Assembly: GCF_001659785.1 (NCBI RefSeq)
Contig: NZ_CP015961.1
Coordinates: forward strand, 3,162,001-3,226,000
Reading direction: 5' to 3'
Length of the DNA stretch: 64,000 nt
From: Dietzia timorensis
GTDB lineage: Bacteria; Actinomycetota; Actinomycetes; Mycobacteriales; Mycobacteriaceae
A model generated the notes under the pieces. It searched no databases. It worked only from the letters and a program-made list of their open reading frames with translations, and had not been told where the DNA came from. Positions 1 through 8,720 of the stretch are shown here, piece after piece (position 1 is the stretch's first letter; each line of letters starts with the position of its first letter). The translations under genes were made by a program, and so were the position numbers.

Positions 1-240
1 TACACGTGGAAGTGGACCATCTGGTCGACTGTTTTCCTCGGCATCGGGGTGGTCGTCTTCTTCATGGGAGTTACCGCCGGGGCCCCGCTGTGGCTCTCGC
101 TCGCACTCGGTTTCGGAGTCGCGATCCTCGGCGGGATCGGCATGGGCATCGTTCCGCGAAACCCACCGAAGCCCGGAATCCACGGCAAGGGCTCGATGCC
201 GGGCGGTGCGCGCAGGCAGTCGAAGGCGCCCAGAAAGTAG
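1..240 (+). CDS. C-terminal part of a small membrane protein (5' end outside window)
   Basis: An open frame enters from the window edge and ends at a TAG at 238-240, giving 79 residues. The sequence shows two hydrophobic segments (about residues 8-24 and 31-49) separated by a short turn, followed by a polar, basic tail ending RRQSKAPRK. It is therefore probably a small integral membrane protein with a cytoplasmic C-terminus. The frame is continuous from base 1, so the true start lies upstream. I do not recognise the family; small two-helix proteins like this are common next to tRNA genes in actinobacteria, but no function can be assigned. Confidence 0.6.
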   Translation, partial: YTWKWTIWSTVFLGIGVVVFFMGVTAGAPLWLSLALGFGVAILGGIGMGIVPRNPPKPGIHGKGSMPGGARRQSKAPRK

Positions 241-324
241 CCAACTCTGCGTGCTAAGCTAGGCGCAGCCTGCAACTCGGCGACCGCTTTTCATTCGAGA
301 AGTTCGCTGGAGTTTTCGCAGCGT

Positions 325-398
325 GCCGATGTAGTTCAATGGTAGAACTTCTGCTTCCCAAGCAGACAGCGCGGGTTCGATTCCCGTCATCGGCTCCA
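325..398 (+). tRNA. tRNA-Gly (CCC anticodon)
   Basis: The 7-bp acceptor stem pairs GCCGATG (325-331) with CATCGGC (388-394), followed by discriminator T and an encoded CCA. The D-arm carries GTTCAATGGTAGAAC, the T-arm GGGTTCGATTCCC. The anticodon stem TCTGC/GCAGA closes a TTCCCAA loop, placing CCC at positions 34-36. All four arms are intact. It stands alone between the upstream membrane protein and an SRPBCC gene. Confidence 0.96.
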
Positions 399-452
399 CT
401 CTAATGATTTACCCGTCGATCGCTGTCCCACATTGGGCCGTATCGTGGCCCC

Positions 453-962
453 ATGGCCCGAATCAAGGAAGTGTCCGACGACGTCATCATTGCCGTCGAT
501 CCATCAATCGCGTACGAAAACGTCAGTGATGTCACGCAGATGCCTCGGTGGAGCCCCGAGAACACTGGAGCCGAGATCGATGCGTCCGAGAGGCCTCAAG
601 CCTCCTCTAAGGCCTACGTCGGCATGACGTTCGTGGGCTCCAACGCACGGAGCGGGTTCCGCTGGCACACTCGGTGCGAAGTCACAGAGGCCGATCCGGG
701 GCGAAAGTTCACGTTCCGAGTTCGCGAATACGGTTTCGGGAAGCCGATACTCAAAGTCCCGGTTGCTACGTGGTCCTACTCGTTCGAACCCGTTGAAGGC
801 GGGTGCAAAGTCACCGAAACATGGACGGACGACCGGCGCTGGCCCGATGCGGTGGCAGCGGTGTTTGACCGGATCGTGACAGGCAAGACAGGTTTTGCGC
901 AGTTCCAGCAAGGCAACATCCGACGCACGCTCGAAGGCCTCAAGGCGGAGCTGGAGCGATAG
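453..962 (+). CDS. SRPBCC family (polyketide cyclase/START-like) protein
   Basis: A 169-residue protein with the SRPBCC pattern: an N-terminal strand (VIIAVDPSIAYENVSDV) leading to the conserved PRWSPEN segment near residue 31, a central antiparallel sheet (GMTFVGSNARSG, RKFTFRVREYG, ATWSYSFEPVEGGCKVTETW) and a long C-terminal helix (GNIRRTLEGLKAELER). These proteins form a helix-grip fold that binds a hydrophobic ligand; the substrate is not predictable here. There is no signal peptide, so it is likely cytoplasmic. It sits alone after tRNA-Gly. The ATG at 453 is the natural start; no strong ribosome site is visible, so leaderless transcription is possible. Three further SRPBCC proteins lie in this window. 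Confidence 0.8.
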   Translation: MARIKEVSDDVIIAVDPSIAYENVSDVTQMPRWSPENTGAEIDASERPQASSKAYVGMTFVGSNARSGFRWHTRCEVTEADPGRKFTFRVREYGFGKPILKVPVATWSYSFEPVEGGCKVTETWTDDRRWPDAVAAVFDRIVTGKTGFAQFQQGNIRRTLEGLKAELER

Positions 963-1223
963 CCGGTCGCTCACCGTCACTCGCCATCATCGAGTTAGGG
1001 CGTCAGCATGCGCCAGGATCGTGACTCGGGTGCACGCATTCGAAGGATGGGAATTGCTCGGCCGTCGCGTTGCGAATATCTACAAACGTGGAGTCACTGC
1101 GGCGATCGCGCCGGACTTCCAAGAACGAAGGATTGCCCGGTTTATACGAGCTCCATTTGAACGTTTCGGAAAGCAAGGCTGAGGTAGCTTGGCGGTACTC
1201 ACCCGACGAGATCAAGGTTTCAC

Positions 1224-2399
1224 ATGAGTTCTTCGCGAGAGCTTCGCCCCGTCCCGATAACTTCGAATCTGATTCACGGCGCGCTCGATCTGGAAACCAC
1301 CGAGCGCGGGCTCGTCCCCTGCAGGCTGCCGGCGTGGGCGCGCGAGAAGGCGGACGGCCAGCTTTTGTCGGCACAGGCGCAACCGGCCGGCGTGCGATTG
1401 GCCTTCCGCACGGCGTCAACAAGCGTAGAGCTGAGCGCACACCGCACATACCCGGCGTTTCGAGGCGTTGCGCCCCGCGCCGATTGCCACGTCGACATCG
1501 TGGTCGACGGCAGGCCACTGCGGCAGGTGGAGACGAGCGGCGGGACGCGCATGACGATCGACCCTGCGAGCGGGAGCGTCGAGGTCGATGAAGGGCCGTC
1601 GCAGACGATTCGGATCGACGACCTGCCGAGTGGCGACAAGATCATAGAAATCTGGCTGCCGCACTACGAAAGAATCGAACTGGTTTCGCTGCGCGCCGAC
1701 GAGGCGGCCACGCCGGTCGCCTTCGACTCCCGTCCGCGGTGGGTGCATTACGGGAGTTCGATCAGCCAGGGCTCAAACGCGACGGCGCCGACGCGCACGT
1801 GGGCAGCCAGCGTTGCTCGCACGGCGGGATTCGAGCTGACCAATCTCGGATTCAGCGGGAGCGCGATGCTCGACGAATTCGTCGCGCAGGTGATTCGAGA
1901 TCTTCCCGCCGAGCTGATCAGCGTGAAGGTGGGGATCAACCTCGTCAATGCAGGTGCCGTGCGCACCGAGGAACTCGCCCCGCTGCTCAATGGCTTTCTC
2001 GACACCATTCGCGAGGGGCACCCGAAGACTCCGCTGGTGGTGGTGTCGGCGCTGCATTGCGCGATCCATGAGGACAACCCCGGCCCGGCGGCGACCGATT
2101 TCGGCGACGGCGAAATTCGCTACCTGGCCACCGGTACGGCGGAGGATGCGGCCGCGGGAATGCTGACGCTCCGCGCCGCACGCGAGGTGATCGCCGAGGT
2201 CGTCGCCCAGCGACGCGCAGCGGACCCCAACCTCCACTTCGTCGACGGGCTCACGCTCTTCGGCGCCGAGGACGAGGCGGCCTACCCCTCGGCGGACCGC
2301 CTGCACCCGCCCGAGGATGCACACGCTGTGATCGCCGATCGCTTCACCACAGCGATTTCCGGGCTCGTCGAAGGCGCACCAGGAGCGCCGTCGCTCTAG
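1224..2399 (+). CDS. SGNH/GDSL-type hydrolase (esterase/lipase-like)
   Basis: A 391-residue protein with an N-terminal beta-rich domain (about residues 1-165) followed by an SGNH hydrolase domain. The four SGNH blocks are visible: YGSSISQG near residue 177 (the nucleophile Ser in a GSS variant of GDS), NLGFSGSA near 208 (oxyanion Gly), VKVGINLVN near 237 (oxyanion Asn) and DRLHPPEDAH near 361 (catalytic Asp/His). The two-domain build is typical of actinobacterial GDSL-like acyl esterases acting on acetylated sugars or lipids. No signal peptide is apparent, which suggests an intracellular esterase. It converges on the metalloprotease gene, with stops 10 bp apart. The substrate is unknown. Confidence 0.82.
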   Translation: MSSSRELRPVPITSNLIHGALDLETTERGLVPCRLPAWAREKADGQLLSAQAQPAGVRLAFRTASTSVELSAHRTYPAFRGVAPRADCHVDIVVDGRPLRQVETSGGTRMTIDPASGSVEVDEGPSQTIRIDDLPSGDKIIEIWLPHYERIELVSLRADEAATPVAFDSRPRWVHYGSSISQGSNATAPTRTWAASVARTAGFELTNLGFSGSAMLDEFVAQVIRDLPAELISVKVGINLVNAGAVRTEELAPLLNGFLDTIREGHPKTPLVVVSALHCAIHEDNPGPAATDFGDGEIRYLATGTAEDAAAGMLTLRAAREVIAEVVAQRRAADPNLHFVDGLTLFGAEDEAAYPSADRLHPPEDAHAVIADRFTTAISGLVEGAPGAPSL

Positions 2400-2409
2400 C
2401 GTCACGGCA

Positions 2410-3336
2410 TCAGCTACCCAGCGAACCGGTGATCCCCTCCAGACTCGAAAGCGGTTTTTCCGTCGGTGACGCCTCGTCCTCCGGGGCGCCGTACGCCTTC
2501 TGCACTCCCTCACGGTCGAGCTCGGAGAACTCCATGTCCTCGGCCGTGCCGTTGCATTGCGGGTAATGCATGATCGACGTGCTGTCGTACGGCGTGAGCG
2601 GAACCCAGTTATCGTCCTCGTGGCAGGTGCCTGCCTCGGGGCGATTGTGCTCGTGCCGGAAGCCAAGTACGTGCCCGAGTTCGTGCCCCATCACGCCCTC
2701 CGGCGAGTAGTCGGTGGACAGCACATCCTTCGACACGAGGATGTTGCGGCGGGACTTCGACGCGCCCGGCAGGAATGCACGCGCCAGGTATTTGTCCGTT
2801 GTCGTCGGCTCGATGGAGAACAGGACGTTGTCGTTCGAGGTGTTGCAATCGTCGTCCTCTTCCGGCATGTAGCGGAAGTCGATCGCCGGCGACGCCTCCT
2901 CCCAGTTCGCCGCCCCCTTTTCGACGGCCCGGGCGATTTCGCCCTTTTCATCGCCGAACTTGTCGGATACGCAGTACGTCAGGTTGCCGACGTTCGACTT
3001 CTTCCACAGTTTCGCGCGGCCCTCGTCGTTCTTGTTCGCGACGAGGTCGTTGATGTGCGTCTTATCGTCATCGCCGGGAGTGGCCTCGTAGAACTCGCGG
3101 AGCTCTTCGATATCGGCGATCGGCAGATCCCCGTCGACGATGTACTGTCCATCCGAATCCTTATATGTATCGGCGAGAAACTCCTCCCAGCTCGGCTTGG
3201 ATTTCGAGGTGTGAGTTTCCGCCCCCTCCGGCGCCGGGTCGGCGGCAGCGCCCTGAATTCCGATTGCCGTCGAAAAGACCACTCCACCGGCCACGAACAG
3301 TACAGACGCGCGCTTGCGCCACGTTTCCTCGAACAT
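2410..3336 (-). CDS. secreted matrixin/astacin-like zinc metalloprotease
   Basis: A 308-residue exported protein with a basic start, a hydrophobic signal core (residues 11-30) and an AAA-type cleavage region. The catalytic motif HELGHVLGFRH lies at residues 218-228 (metzincin HExxHxxGxxH with three zinc histidines and the general base Glu219). A downstream Met-turn SIMHY is at 254-258. Four cysteines (about 122, 164, 238, 261) could form disulfides. Residues 35-110 look like a propeptide-like acidic region. Metzincins of this kind digest extracellular proteins; the target is unknown. The ATG at 3336 is preceded by a GGGGGA ribosome site two bases away, which is unusually close. It is transcribed away from the DHFR-like gene, with an inverted repeat upstream (3364-3398). 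Confidence 0.85.
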   Translation of the reverse strand: MFEETWRKRASVLFVAGGVVFSTAIGIQGAAADPAPEGAETHTSKSKPSWEEFLADTYKDSDGQYIVDGDLPIADIEELREFYEATPGDDDKTHINDLVANKNDEGRAKLWKKSNVGNLTYCVSDKFGDEKGEIARAVEKGAANWEEASPAIDFRYMPEEDDDCNTSNDNVLFSIEPTTTDKYLARAFLPGASKSRRNILVSKDVLSTDYSPEGVMGHELGHVLGFRHEHNRPEAGTCHEDDNWVPLTPYDSTSIMHYPQCNGTAEDMEFSELDREGVQKAYGAPEDEASPTEKPLSSLEGITGSLGS

Positions 3337-3363
3337 TAGTCCCCCGCTATAGGTACAGAATTT

Positions 3364-3398
3364 AGTTAGGAGGATTAACGTTGTGAATCACCCTAACT
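3364..3398. promoter_or_regulatory. inverted repeat upstream of the metalloprotease gene
   Basis: AGTTAGG (3364-3370) and CCTAACT (3392-3398) are perfect 7-base inverted arms separated by 21 bases, within an AT-richer stretch of the divergent region 3337-3617. The arms resemble DtxR half sites but the spacing does not match a 19-bp iron box. It is a candidate operator or promoter element for the metalloprotease; nothing else is evident in the intergenic stretch. Confidence 0.3.
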
Positions 3399-3617
3399 TT
3401 GCCTTGCGGGGAGCCAGACTAGGTAGCGCCGACGAGCGCGCGCAAGAGGTTTGTGAGCACCAATTCGCGAGTGTGGGTATCCCCATAATCCACTTGAAAT
3501 AGGACCCGCCATCGCTTATGGCGCCCGCGAGAAACACGATGCGGATCCCGCACGAACGGACAAGAACACGCGGCCCCTTCTCGGGCAACGTGGAAAGGGC
3601 TCGAAAGGAGAATCACC

Positions 3618-4214
3618 ATGAGCTCGGAGTCCCGCGAGGGCGCGTTTGTCGTTTCTGTTCTGACGTCGCTGGACGGATACTTCGAGGGGCCCGGCGGCGA
3701 CCTGTCGCCCATGCCGTTCGAAGACGCCTTCAACACCCACAATCTCGAGCTGCTGCGCCAGGCGGACACGGTCGTCTACGGGAGCACATGGTTCCCGAAC
3801 AATTTCCGGCATTGGTCGGCGATCGCGCAGGACCAGAAGAGCGGACGCCGGGACGTGGACACGGCGAGATTGGTCACCACGCTCGCCTCGCTGGTGATCA
3901 GCGACTCGATGACGATCGGGCCGGGTGATCCGTGGGCTCCGACGTCATCCGTGGTGGCACGTAGCGAGGCGCCGGCGGAGATCGCGCGACGCAAGGCGAA
4001 TGGCGAGTCACTGTTGATGTTCGGCAGCGCGACGACGTGGAATCCGCTGCTCGCCGCGGGGGTTGTCGACGAGCTCATCGTGCTCGTCGGCGCCGCGATG
4101 CTCGGCGAGGGATCGAAGATGTACACGGGCGAGCGCGCGGGGTTGCGACTGCTCGAGGCGAGCGTGGTGCCGGATTCGGAGCTGGTGAAGCTGCGCTACG
4201 ACGCGAGGTGCTGA
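3618..4214 (+). CDS. dihydrofolate reductase family protein (RibD C-terminal-like)
   Basis: A 198-residue protein of the RibD-C/DHFR-like fold. The N-terminal VVSVLTSLDGYFEGPGGD matches the family's opening strand and substrate loop. The central LLRQADTVVYGSTWF and the later GESLLMFGSATTWNPLLAAGVVDEL match the nucleotide-binding segments. Members use NAD(P)H; most stand-alone copies have no defined substrate. AAAGGAG lies 6 bases upstream of the ATG. The 3' end overlaps the convergent flavodoxin-like gene by 19 bp. Confidence 0.85.
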   Translation: MSSESREGAFVVSVLTSLDGYFEGPGGDLSPMPFEDAFNTHNLELLRQADTVVYGSTWFPNNFRHWSAIAQDQKSGRRDVDTARLVTTLASLVISDSMTIGPGDPWAPTSSVVARSEAPAEIARRKANGESLLMFGSATTWNPLLAAGVVDELIVLVGAAMLGEGSKMYTGERAGLRLLEASVVPDSELVKLRYDARC

Positions 4215-4657
4215 GCGAAGGCCTTCGCGGATTCGAGGTCGCTCGCGGTGGGGCTCGATTTGTTGACCCCGCCGATGAGCCCGAACGGGCCCATGGTGTC
4301 GAGGCCGCGGCAGTGGAAGCCGCCGACGACGCGGAAGCCTTTCGCCTCGAGCGCCTGCTGCATCCCGTCCATGTAGCGCGCGAGGACGGGCGGCTGCGGG
4401 AAGCCGCTCGTGGCGAAGAAGAACGCATCCTTGCCCTCGCCCGCCGGCAGCGACGCGACGAACTCGCGGAGGCTCCTCCGGAAGTTCATCCAGTAGATGC
4501 CCGATCCGAAACCGACGAGATCGGCGGCGGCGACCGCGGTGGCGGCCTCCGGACCTGGGGCATGGATCTGGGCGCCGAGTTCTGTGGCGATGACGTCGGC
4601 GATCTTGCGCGTGTTGCCGTGAGGGGATCGCGAGGTGGTGACGATCGTGGAGTTCAT
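4196..4657 (-). CDS. flavodoxin-domain protein
   Basis: A 153-residue protein whose N-terminus carries the FMN phosphate-binding loop TSRSPHGNTRKIADVI, followed by alternating strands and helices including DLVGFGSGIYWMNF (around the second FMN loop) and GKDAFFFATSGF. This is a short-chain flavodoxin fold, probably acting as a cytoplasmic electron carrier or quinone-type reductase with bound FMN. The frame extends upstream to 4708, but the ATG at 4657 gives a proper start on the first beta strand, with AAAGGA about 13 bases upstream. It diverges from the 4777 gene across a short region containing a perfect inverted repeat. Confidence 0.8.
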   Translation of the reverse strand: MNSTIVTTSRSPHGNTRKIADVIATELGAQIHAPGPEAATAVAAADLVGFGSGIYWMNFRRSLREFVASLPAGEGKDAFFFATSGFPQPPVLARYMDGMQQALEAKGFRVVGGFHCRGLDTMGPFGLIGGVNKSSPTASDLESAKAFAQHLAS

Positions 4658-4726
4658 AGCGGTGCCGGTTCCTTTGCGGGGTCGCGTCGGCGGGCGCCAC
4701 GGGCGCATCCGCCATCGCCGTATACG

Positions 4727-4747
4727 GTACTCGGCTACCCCGAGTAC
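4727..4747. promoter_or_regulatory. perfect inverted repeat, candidate operator
   Basis: GTACTCGG (4727-4734) and CCGAGTAC (4740-4747) are perfect 8-base arms around a 5-base spacer. They lie between the divergent flavodoxin-like gene (start 4657) and the 4777 gene, about 30 bp upstream of the latter's ATG. Size and position fit a homodimeric repressor operator serving one or both promoters. No regulator gene is adjacent. Confidence 0.5.
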
Positions 4748-4776
4748 GAGGATGTTTTGCCTGGTAGTCTGGCGTT

Positions 4777-5349
4777 ATGGGCAGCCCGAGCAGTTATGGG
4801 ACGGACCGCCCACACGTAGTGATCACCGGTAAGGACGCCGCGCACGTCGCCGGCCTCGCGCGCGCGATCGAAAGCACCGGAACGCGGACCACGGTCGCAG
4901 AAAAGCGTAGTGACCTCCACGGCGAATCGGTCACCGCTCTGCTCGTCGTGCTCGAACCGGTCGAGGACGATAACTGGCGGGACTGGCTACACAACGAGAC
5001 CGACATCTGGGACGTGTTCGACGATGTCGTCCCGCACCTGTCCAACCCGTCGACCGGGCTGATCGTCGGATACACCGCGACCGACGACCCGGAGACACGC
5101 TCGGACTACCGGCTCGCGTGGGAGGATCTGGCGTCCGCGTTCGAATCGGCAGCGATTTCCGACGGCGGCGTGGATTTCACGATGAATGCCATCGAGGTTC
5201 CCGTGCGCTCGGACCGGGAGGTTCTCGAGGCGCGGCTCGCGGAGTTCTTCTCGAAACGGCGCTCGACCTACGCCAACCACGTGGTCGTGCCCTTCGAGAA
5301 TCTGCATAACTCGTCGATCATCGCCGAGCTCACCAACAGCGTGATCTAG
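4777..5349 (+). CDS. hypothetical protein, Rossmann-like N-terminus
   Basis: A 190-residue cytoplasmic protein I cannot place in a named family. It opens with a strand-loop-helix (HVVITGKDAAHVAGLARAIE) and continues with alternating strands and helices (SVTALLVVLEP, STGLIVGYTA, VDFTMNAIEVPV), resembling a degenerate Rossmann or SDR-like fold. No catalytic Tyr-x3-Lys or glycine-rich nucleotide loop is clear. The start ATG follows the candidate operator at 4727-4747, so expression may be controlled together with the divergent flavodoxin-like gene. A role in redox metabolism would be inference only. Confidence 0.65.
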   Translation: MGSPSSYGTDRPHVVITGKDAAHVAGLARAIESTGTRTTVAEKRSDLHGESVTALLVVLEPVEDDNWRDWLHNETDIWDVFDDVVPHLSNPSTGLIVGYTATDDPETRSDYRLAWEDLASAFESAAISDGGVDFTMNAIEVPVRSDREVLEARLAEFFSKRRSTYANHVVVPFENLHNSSIIAELTNSVI

Positions 5350-5365
5350 CTGGCATGAACGAGTT

Positions 5366-6271
5366 CTAGACCGCCGGGCTATCCTGCGGCTCCGGCGCGA
5401 AGCCCGGCCAGTCCTGCGCGAGCCAGCCCCGGACCTCGGTGATCGGCTCGTCGAGCGCGGCGGGCCGGTGGAAGAGCGCCGAGTACGCGAGCTTGAGCAG
5501 CGGGCGGGGCAGCGAGCGGAAAAGCTGACGGGCGACGTAATTGAAAAGTGCGCGGGGACGACCGATGAGCCCGAGTGAAACGAGGTTGAGTTGCATCGTT
5601 TTCTCGGCGGAAGCGAGGCGGGGATCGGTGCGCCGGTCGAACATCGACTCCGGCGCGTGCTGCAGCGTGAGCACCTCGTCGAGGCTGCGCAAGGAATACC
5701 CCGCGGCGATGAGTCGCGCGAACAGGTCGTAGTCCTCCATGAACAGCACATTCCGGATGCCGCCGACGTCGGCGACCGCGTCCTTGTCGAGAATCACGGT
5801 CGGGTTGTTCAGCGGACTATTGATCTTGACGTAGCTCGCGATTTCCTCGGGCTCGGAGGGGAGGCGCCGAACGCGAACGACGTGGTCCGGGGCGCCCTCG
5901 AATTCTAGGATCGCGCCGCCCACTGCGGCGTACTCGCCTTTCGACACCACTGGCCACTGTTTTTCCAGACGATCCGGCATCATGATGTCGTCCGCATCGT
6001 GGCGGGCGACCCAGCGATTCCGGGCCAACGGGAGCGCGTCGTTCATCGCCTCGGCCACTCCCCTGTTCTCCTCGAACCTCACGACCGTGAGCTGCGGGCC
6101 GGCATGCGCGTCGAGAAAGGATTCGACTCCATCCTGCACCGGCCCGTCGAGTACGACGAGAATCTCGTCCGGCTGCGCGGTTTGGTGCGCAATGCTGCGA
6201 TAAGCACGAGTGAATTCGTCCGTGTCCACGCCGATGTAGACGGGCAGAATGCAAGTGATCGGCAATGCCAT
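5366..6271 (-). CDS. family 2 glycosyltransferase
   Basis: A 301-residue GT-A fold glycosyltransferase. ITCILPVYIGVD forms the first nucleotide-binding strand, RSIAHQTAQPDEILVVLDGP the second, VRFEENRGVAEAMNDAL the conserved helix, and RHDADDIMMPDRLEKQ contains the DxD-like metal site. It probably transfers a sugar from a nucleotide-activated donor to a cell-envelope acceptor; the acceptor is unknown. No transmembrane segment is evident. The frame extends to 6325, but the ATG at 6271 has GAAAGGG about 7 bases upstream and begins just before the first strand. It converges with the 4777 gene (16 bp gap). Confidence 0.85.
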   Translation of the reverse strand: MALPITCILPVYIGVDTDEFTRAYRSIAHQTAQPDEILVVLDGPVQDGVESFLDAHAGPQLTVVRFEENRGVAEAMNDALPLARNRWVARHDADDIMMPDRLEKQWPVVSKGEYAAVGGAILEFEGAPDHVVRVRRLPSEPEEIASYVKINSPLNNPTVILDKDAVADVGGIRNVLFMEDYDLFARLIAAGYSLRSLDEVLTLQHAPESMFDRRTDPRLASAEKTMQLNLVSLGLIGRPRALFNYVARQLFRSLPRPLLKLAYSALFHRPAALDEPITEVRGWLAQDWPGFAPEPQDSPAV

Positions 6272-6574
6272 GACGGCCCTTTCGAAGAATGAAGTCGGCG
6301 AAGTCTGAGTTGAACCCTCGTGCAATTCCCTTAATTATAAGCTCGGCTTAATTTCCTTCGCAGGCCTCGACACTCGCATGCGACCGCAGGGACTTAACGA
6401 CAGGCAGCGACAGTTCCTTCCCCGCGGGCAATAGGAGCTCGCATCGCAGAATGTGTGCACCGTTCTGCGTGGATTTGTGTAGCGCGCCGAAGACGGTAGC
6501 GTTTCCCCAATCGCGACTCGATCGCTCTCTGCAGGATTCCTGCGCCTTCCCTTAGCTGAACAGGACGATGAACC
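6272..6574. other. divergent intergenic region, GT2 / BCCT transporter
   Basis: About 300 bp without a supported gene. An AT-rich patch (6330-6355) holds TAAGC-TCG-GCTTA (6338-6350), a short inverted repeat that could be part of the glycosyltransferase promoter or an operator. The rest probably carries the BCCT promoter, but no clear -10/-35 pair can be fixed by eye. Confidence 0.35.
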
Positions 6575-8551
6575 ATGCCCGGAAAAACTTCCTCCGACGA
6601 ACCTCCGTCTGCCGGCGACGGCGCGCGCGGCGCGTCCAAGGACGGAACCCTGATGGGGAACCTCCTCTCGCCGAACACGACCACCACGGTGGGCGTGTAC
6701 CCGCACGACATGCATCCGGGGCTCGTCCCGGGACTGAGCATCGAAGAACAGCGCAACACCTTCGGCATGAACAAGGCGCTGTTCGCCACCACTGCCGCGC
6801 TCATCGTGGCGTTCATCGCCTGGGGCATCATCGACCCCGATTCGGTCGGGACCGTCTCGTCGACGATGTTCGGCTGGGCTATCGAGAATCTCGGCTGGCT
6901 CCTCAACATCGTGATGATCCTCGGGCTCGCCGTCATGACCTATCTCGCCTTCTCGCGTTTCGGGCGAATCAAACTGGGTAAGGACGACGAGGAACCGGAG
7001 TTCGCGCTGTTCTCCTGGGTGGCGATGATGTTCGGCGCCGGTATCGGCGTCGGCATTTTCTTCTTCGGGCCGTCAGAGCCGCTGAGCCATTACCTCACCC
7101 CGCCTCCGCACAGCGTCGATCCGGAAACCCCGGAGGCTCTACACCTGTCGATGGCGCAATCGCATTTCCACTGGGGCCTGATGATCTGGGCGCTCTACGC
7201 GATGGTCGGTGGCGCGCTCGCATACAGCTCGTACCGGCGCGGCCGGGTGACGCTGCTCAGCTCGGTGTTCAAGTCACTCATCGGTAGCGACCGCTCCGAA
7301 GGGCTCGCCGGCTCCATCATCGACATGATGGCGATCATCGCGACGTTGTTCGGTACCGCGGCAACCCTCGGGCTCTCCGCGATTCAGATCGGGCAGGGCG
7401 TCCAGATCGTCTCCGGTGTCAGCGAGGTGACGAACACCGTCCTCATCGTCATTATCGGGATTCTCACCGCGTGCTTCATCGTCAGCGCGGTGTCCGGCGT
7501 CTCCCGCGGCATCCGTTACCTGTCGAACCTCAACATCACACTGACGCTCGGGCTCATCCTGTTCGTGTTCCTACTGGGGCCGACTCTGTTCCTGCTCAAC
7601 CTGGTTCCCGCCGGCATCCTCAGCTACGCCGACAACCTGCTCGACATGATGAGCCGCGGCCTGTCCTGGGGGCAGGACACCATCGAGTTCCAGGCCGTAT
7701 GGACCTCGTTCTACTGGGCGTGGTGGATCGCGTGGACGCCGTTTGTCGGCATGTTCATCGCGCGCATCTCCCGCGGCCGCACGATTCGCCAGTTCGCGTT
7801 GGTGACGACGCTGGCGCCGACATTCATCCTCATCCTCGCGTTCACGATCTTCGGCGGCACGGCCATCAGCTTCAGCCGCGAGGACTTCCCGGGATTCGAC
7901 GGTTCGGCCTCCTCGGAGAACGTTCTGTTCTCACTGTTCGACAACCTGCCGCTGGGCACGGTCACCCCGCTGATCATCATTTTCGTGCTTGCCGTCTTCT
8001 TCATCACCTCTGCGGATTCGGCGTCCGTCGTCATGGGCACCCTGTCGGAGAAGGGCAACCCTGCGCCCAATAAGTTGATCGTCGTCTTCTGGGGTCTGTG
8101 CATGATGGGCATCGCCGTGGTGATGCTTTTGGTGGGCGGCGAAACCGCACTCACGGGGCTGCAGAACCTGACGATTCTCATCGCGATCCCGTTCTCGGTG
8201 GTGCTCGTCGGGCTCGCGGTCGCCTTCCTCAAGGACCTGTCGACCGACCCGGCCGCGATCCGGCGCACGTACGCGCAGACCGCGATCAAGAACGCCGTGG
8301 TCAAGGGACTCGAGGAGCACGGCGACGATTTCGAGATCTCGGTGGCGCCGTCCACCGACGGTCGCGGCGCGGGCGCCGATTTCGACTCGACGTCGGAGAA
8401 GGTCACCGACTGGTACCGGCGCACCGACGACGAGGGCAACGAGATCGACTACGACTACTCGTCCGGCGAGTGGGCCGACAGCGAGAAGGCCGAGTCATCC
8501 GCTGACGACTCAGGTTCCGAGGAGTACGGCGGCTCCGCCGACAATCGATAG
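6575..8551 (+). CDS. BCCT family osmolyte (betaine/choline/carnitine-type) transporter
   Basis: A 658-residue integral membrane protein with about 12 transmembrane helices. The family signature is clear: WTSFYWAWWIAWTPFVGMF, then IARISRGRTIRQF. MMFGAGIGVGIFFFGPSEP corresponds to the glycine-rich segment that coordinates substrate and the coupling ion. BCCT carriers import quaternary ammonium solutes (betaine, choline, carnitine, ectoine) with Na+ or H+; the exact substrate is not settled. The N-terminal 70 residues are polar, and the C-terminal tail (from about 560) is long and acidic, as in osmo-sensing members. AGGA precedes the ATG at 6575. A strong hairpin follows the stop. Confidence 0.92.
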   Translation: MPGKTSSDEPPSAGDGARGASKDGTLMGNLLSPNTTTTVGVYPHDMHPGLVPGLSIEEQRNTFGMNKALFATTAALIVAFIAWGIIDPDSVGTVSSTMFGWAIENLGWLLNIVMILGLAVMTYLAFSRFGRIKLGKDDEEPEFALFSWVAMMFGAGIGVGIFFFGPSEPLSHYLTPPPHSVDPETPEALHLSMAQSHFHWGLMIWALYAMVGGALAYSSYRRGRVTLLSSVFKSLIGSDRSEGLAGSIIDMMAIIATLFGTAATLGLSAIQIGQGVQIVSGVSEVTNTVLIVIIGILTACFIVSAVSGVSRGIRYLSNLNITLTLGLILFVFLLGPTLFLLNLVPAGILSYADNLLDMMSRGLSWGQDTIEFQAVWTSFYWAWWIAWTPFVGMFIARISRGRTIRQFALVTTLAPTFILILAFTIFGGTAISFSREDFPGFDGSASSENVLFSLFDNLPLGTVTPLIIIFVLAVFFITSADSASVVMGTLSEKGNPAPNKLIVVFWGLCMMGIAVVMLLVGGETALTGLQNLTILIAIPFSVVLVGLAVAFLKDLSTDPAAIRRTYAQTAIKNAVVKGLEEHGDDFEISVAPSTDGRGAGADFDSTSEKVTDWYRRTDDEGNEIDYDYSSGEWADSEKAESSADDSGSEEYGGSADNR

Positions 8552-8570
8552 GGCTCCACGCCCCGTCATT

Positions 8571-8613
8571 CGAGTCCGGCTCCCCTGCCCTAACGGCACG
8601 GGAGCCGGACTCG
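8571..8613 (+). terminator. rho-independent-type terminator after BCCT gene
   Basis: CGAGTCCGGCTCCC (8571-8584) pairs perfectly with GGGAGCCGGACTCG (8600-8613), and TGCC/GGCA extends the stem inside. It lies 20 bp past the BCCT stop. There is no long T run, as is common in high-GC actinobacteria. Confidence 0.8.
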
Positions 8614-8720
8614 TCTTGCCTGCGCGAGCCTAGTGACCGGCGCGCAGTATTCCGGCCCGTTAGATTCACCGCGAATTGAACGGTGGTTCGCCGGCGCGGC
8701 GCGCTGGTGTACTTCCGGAC

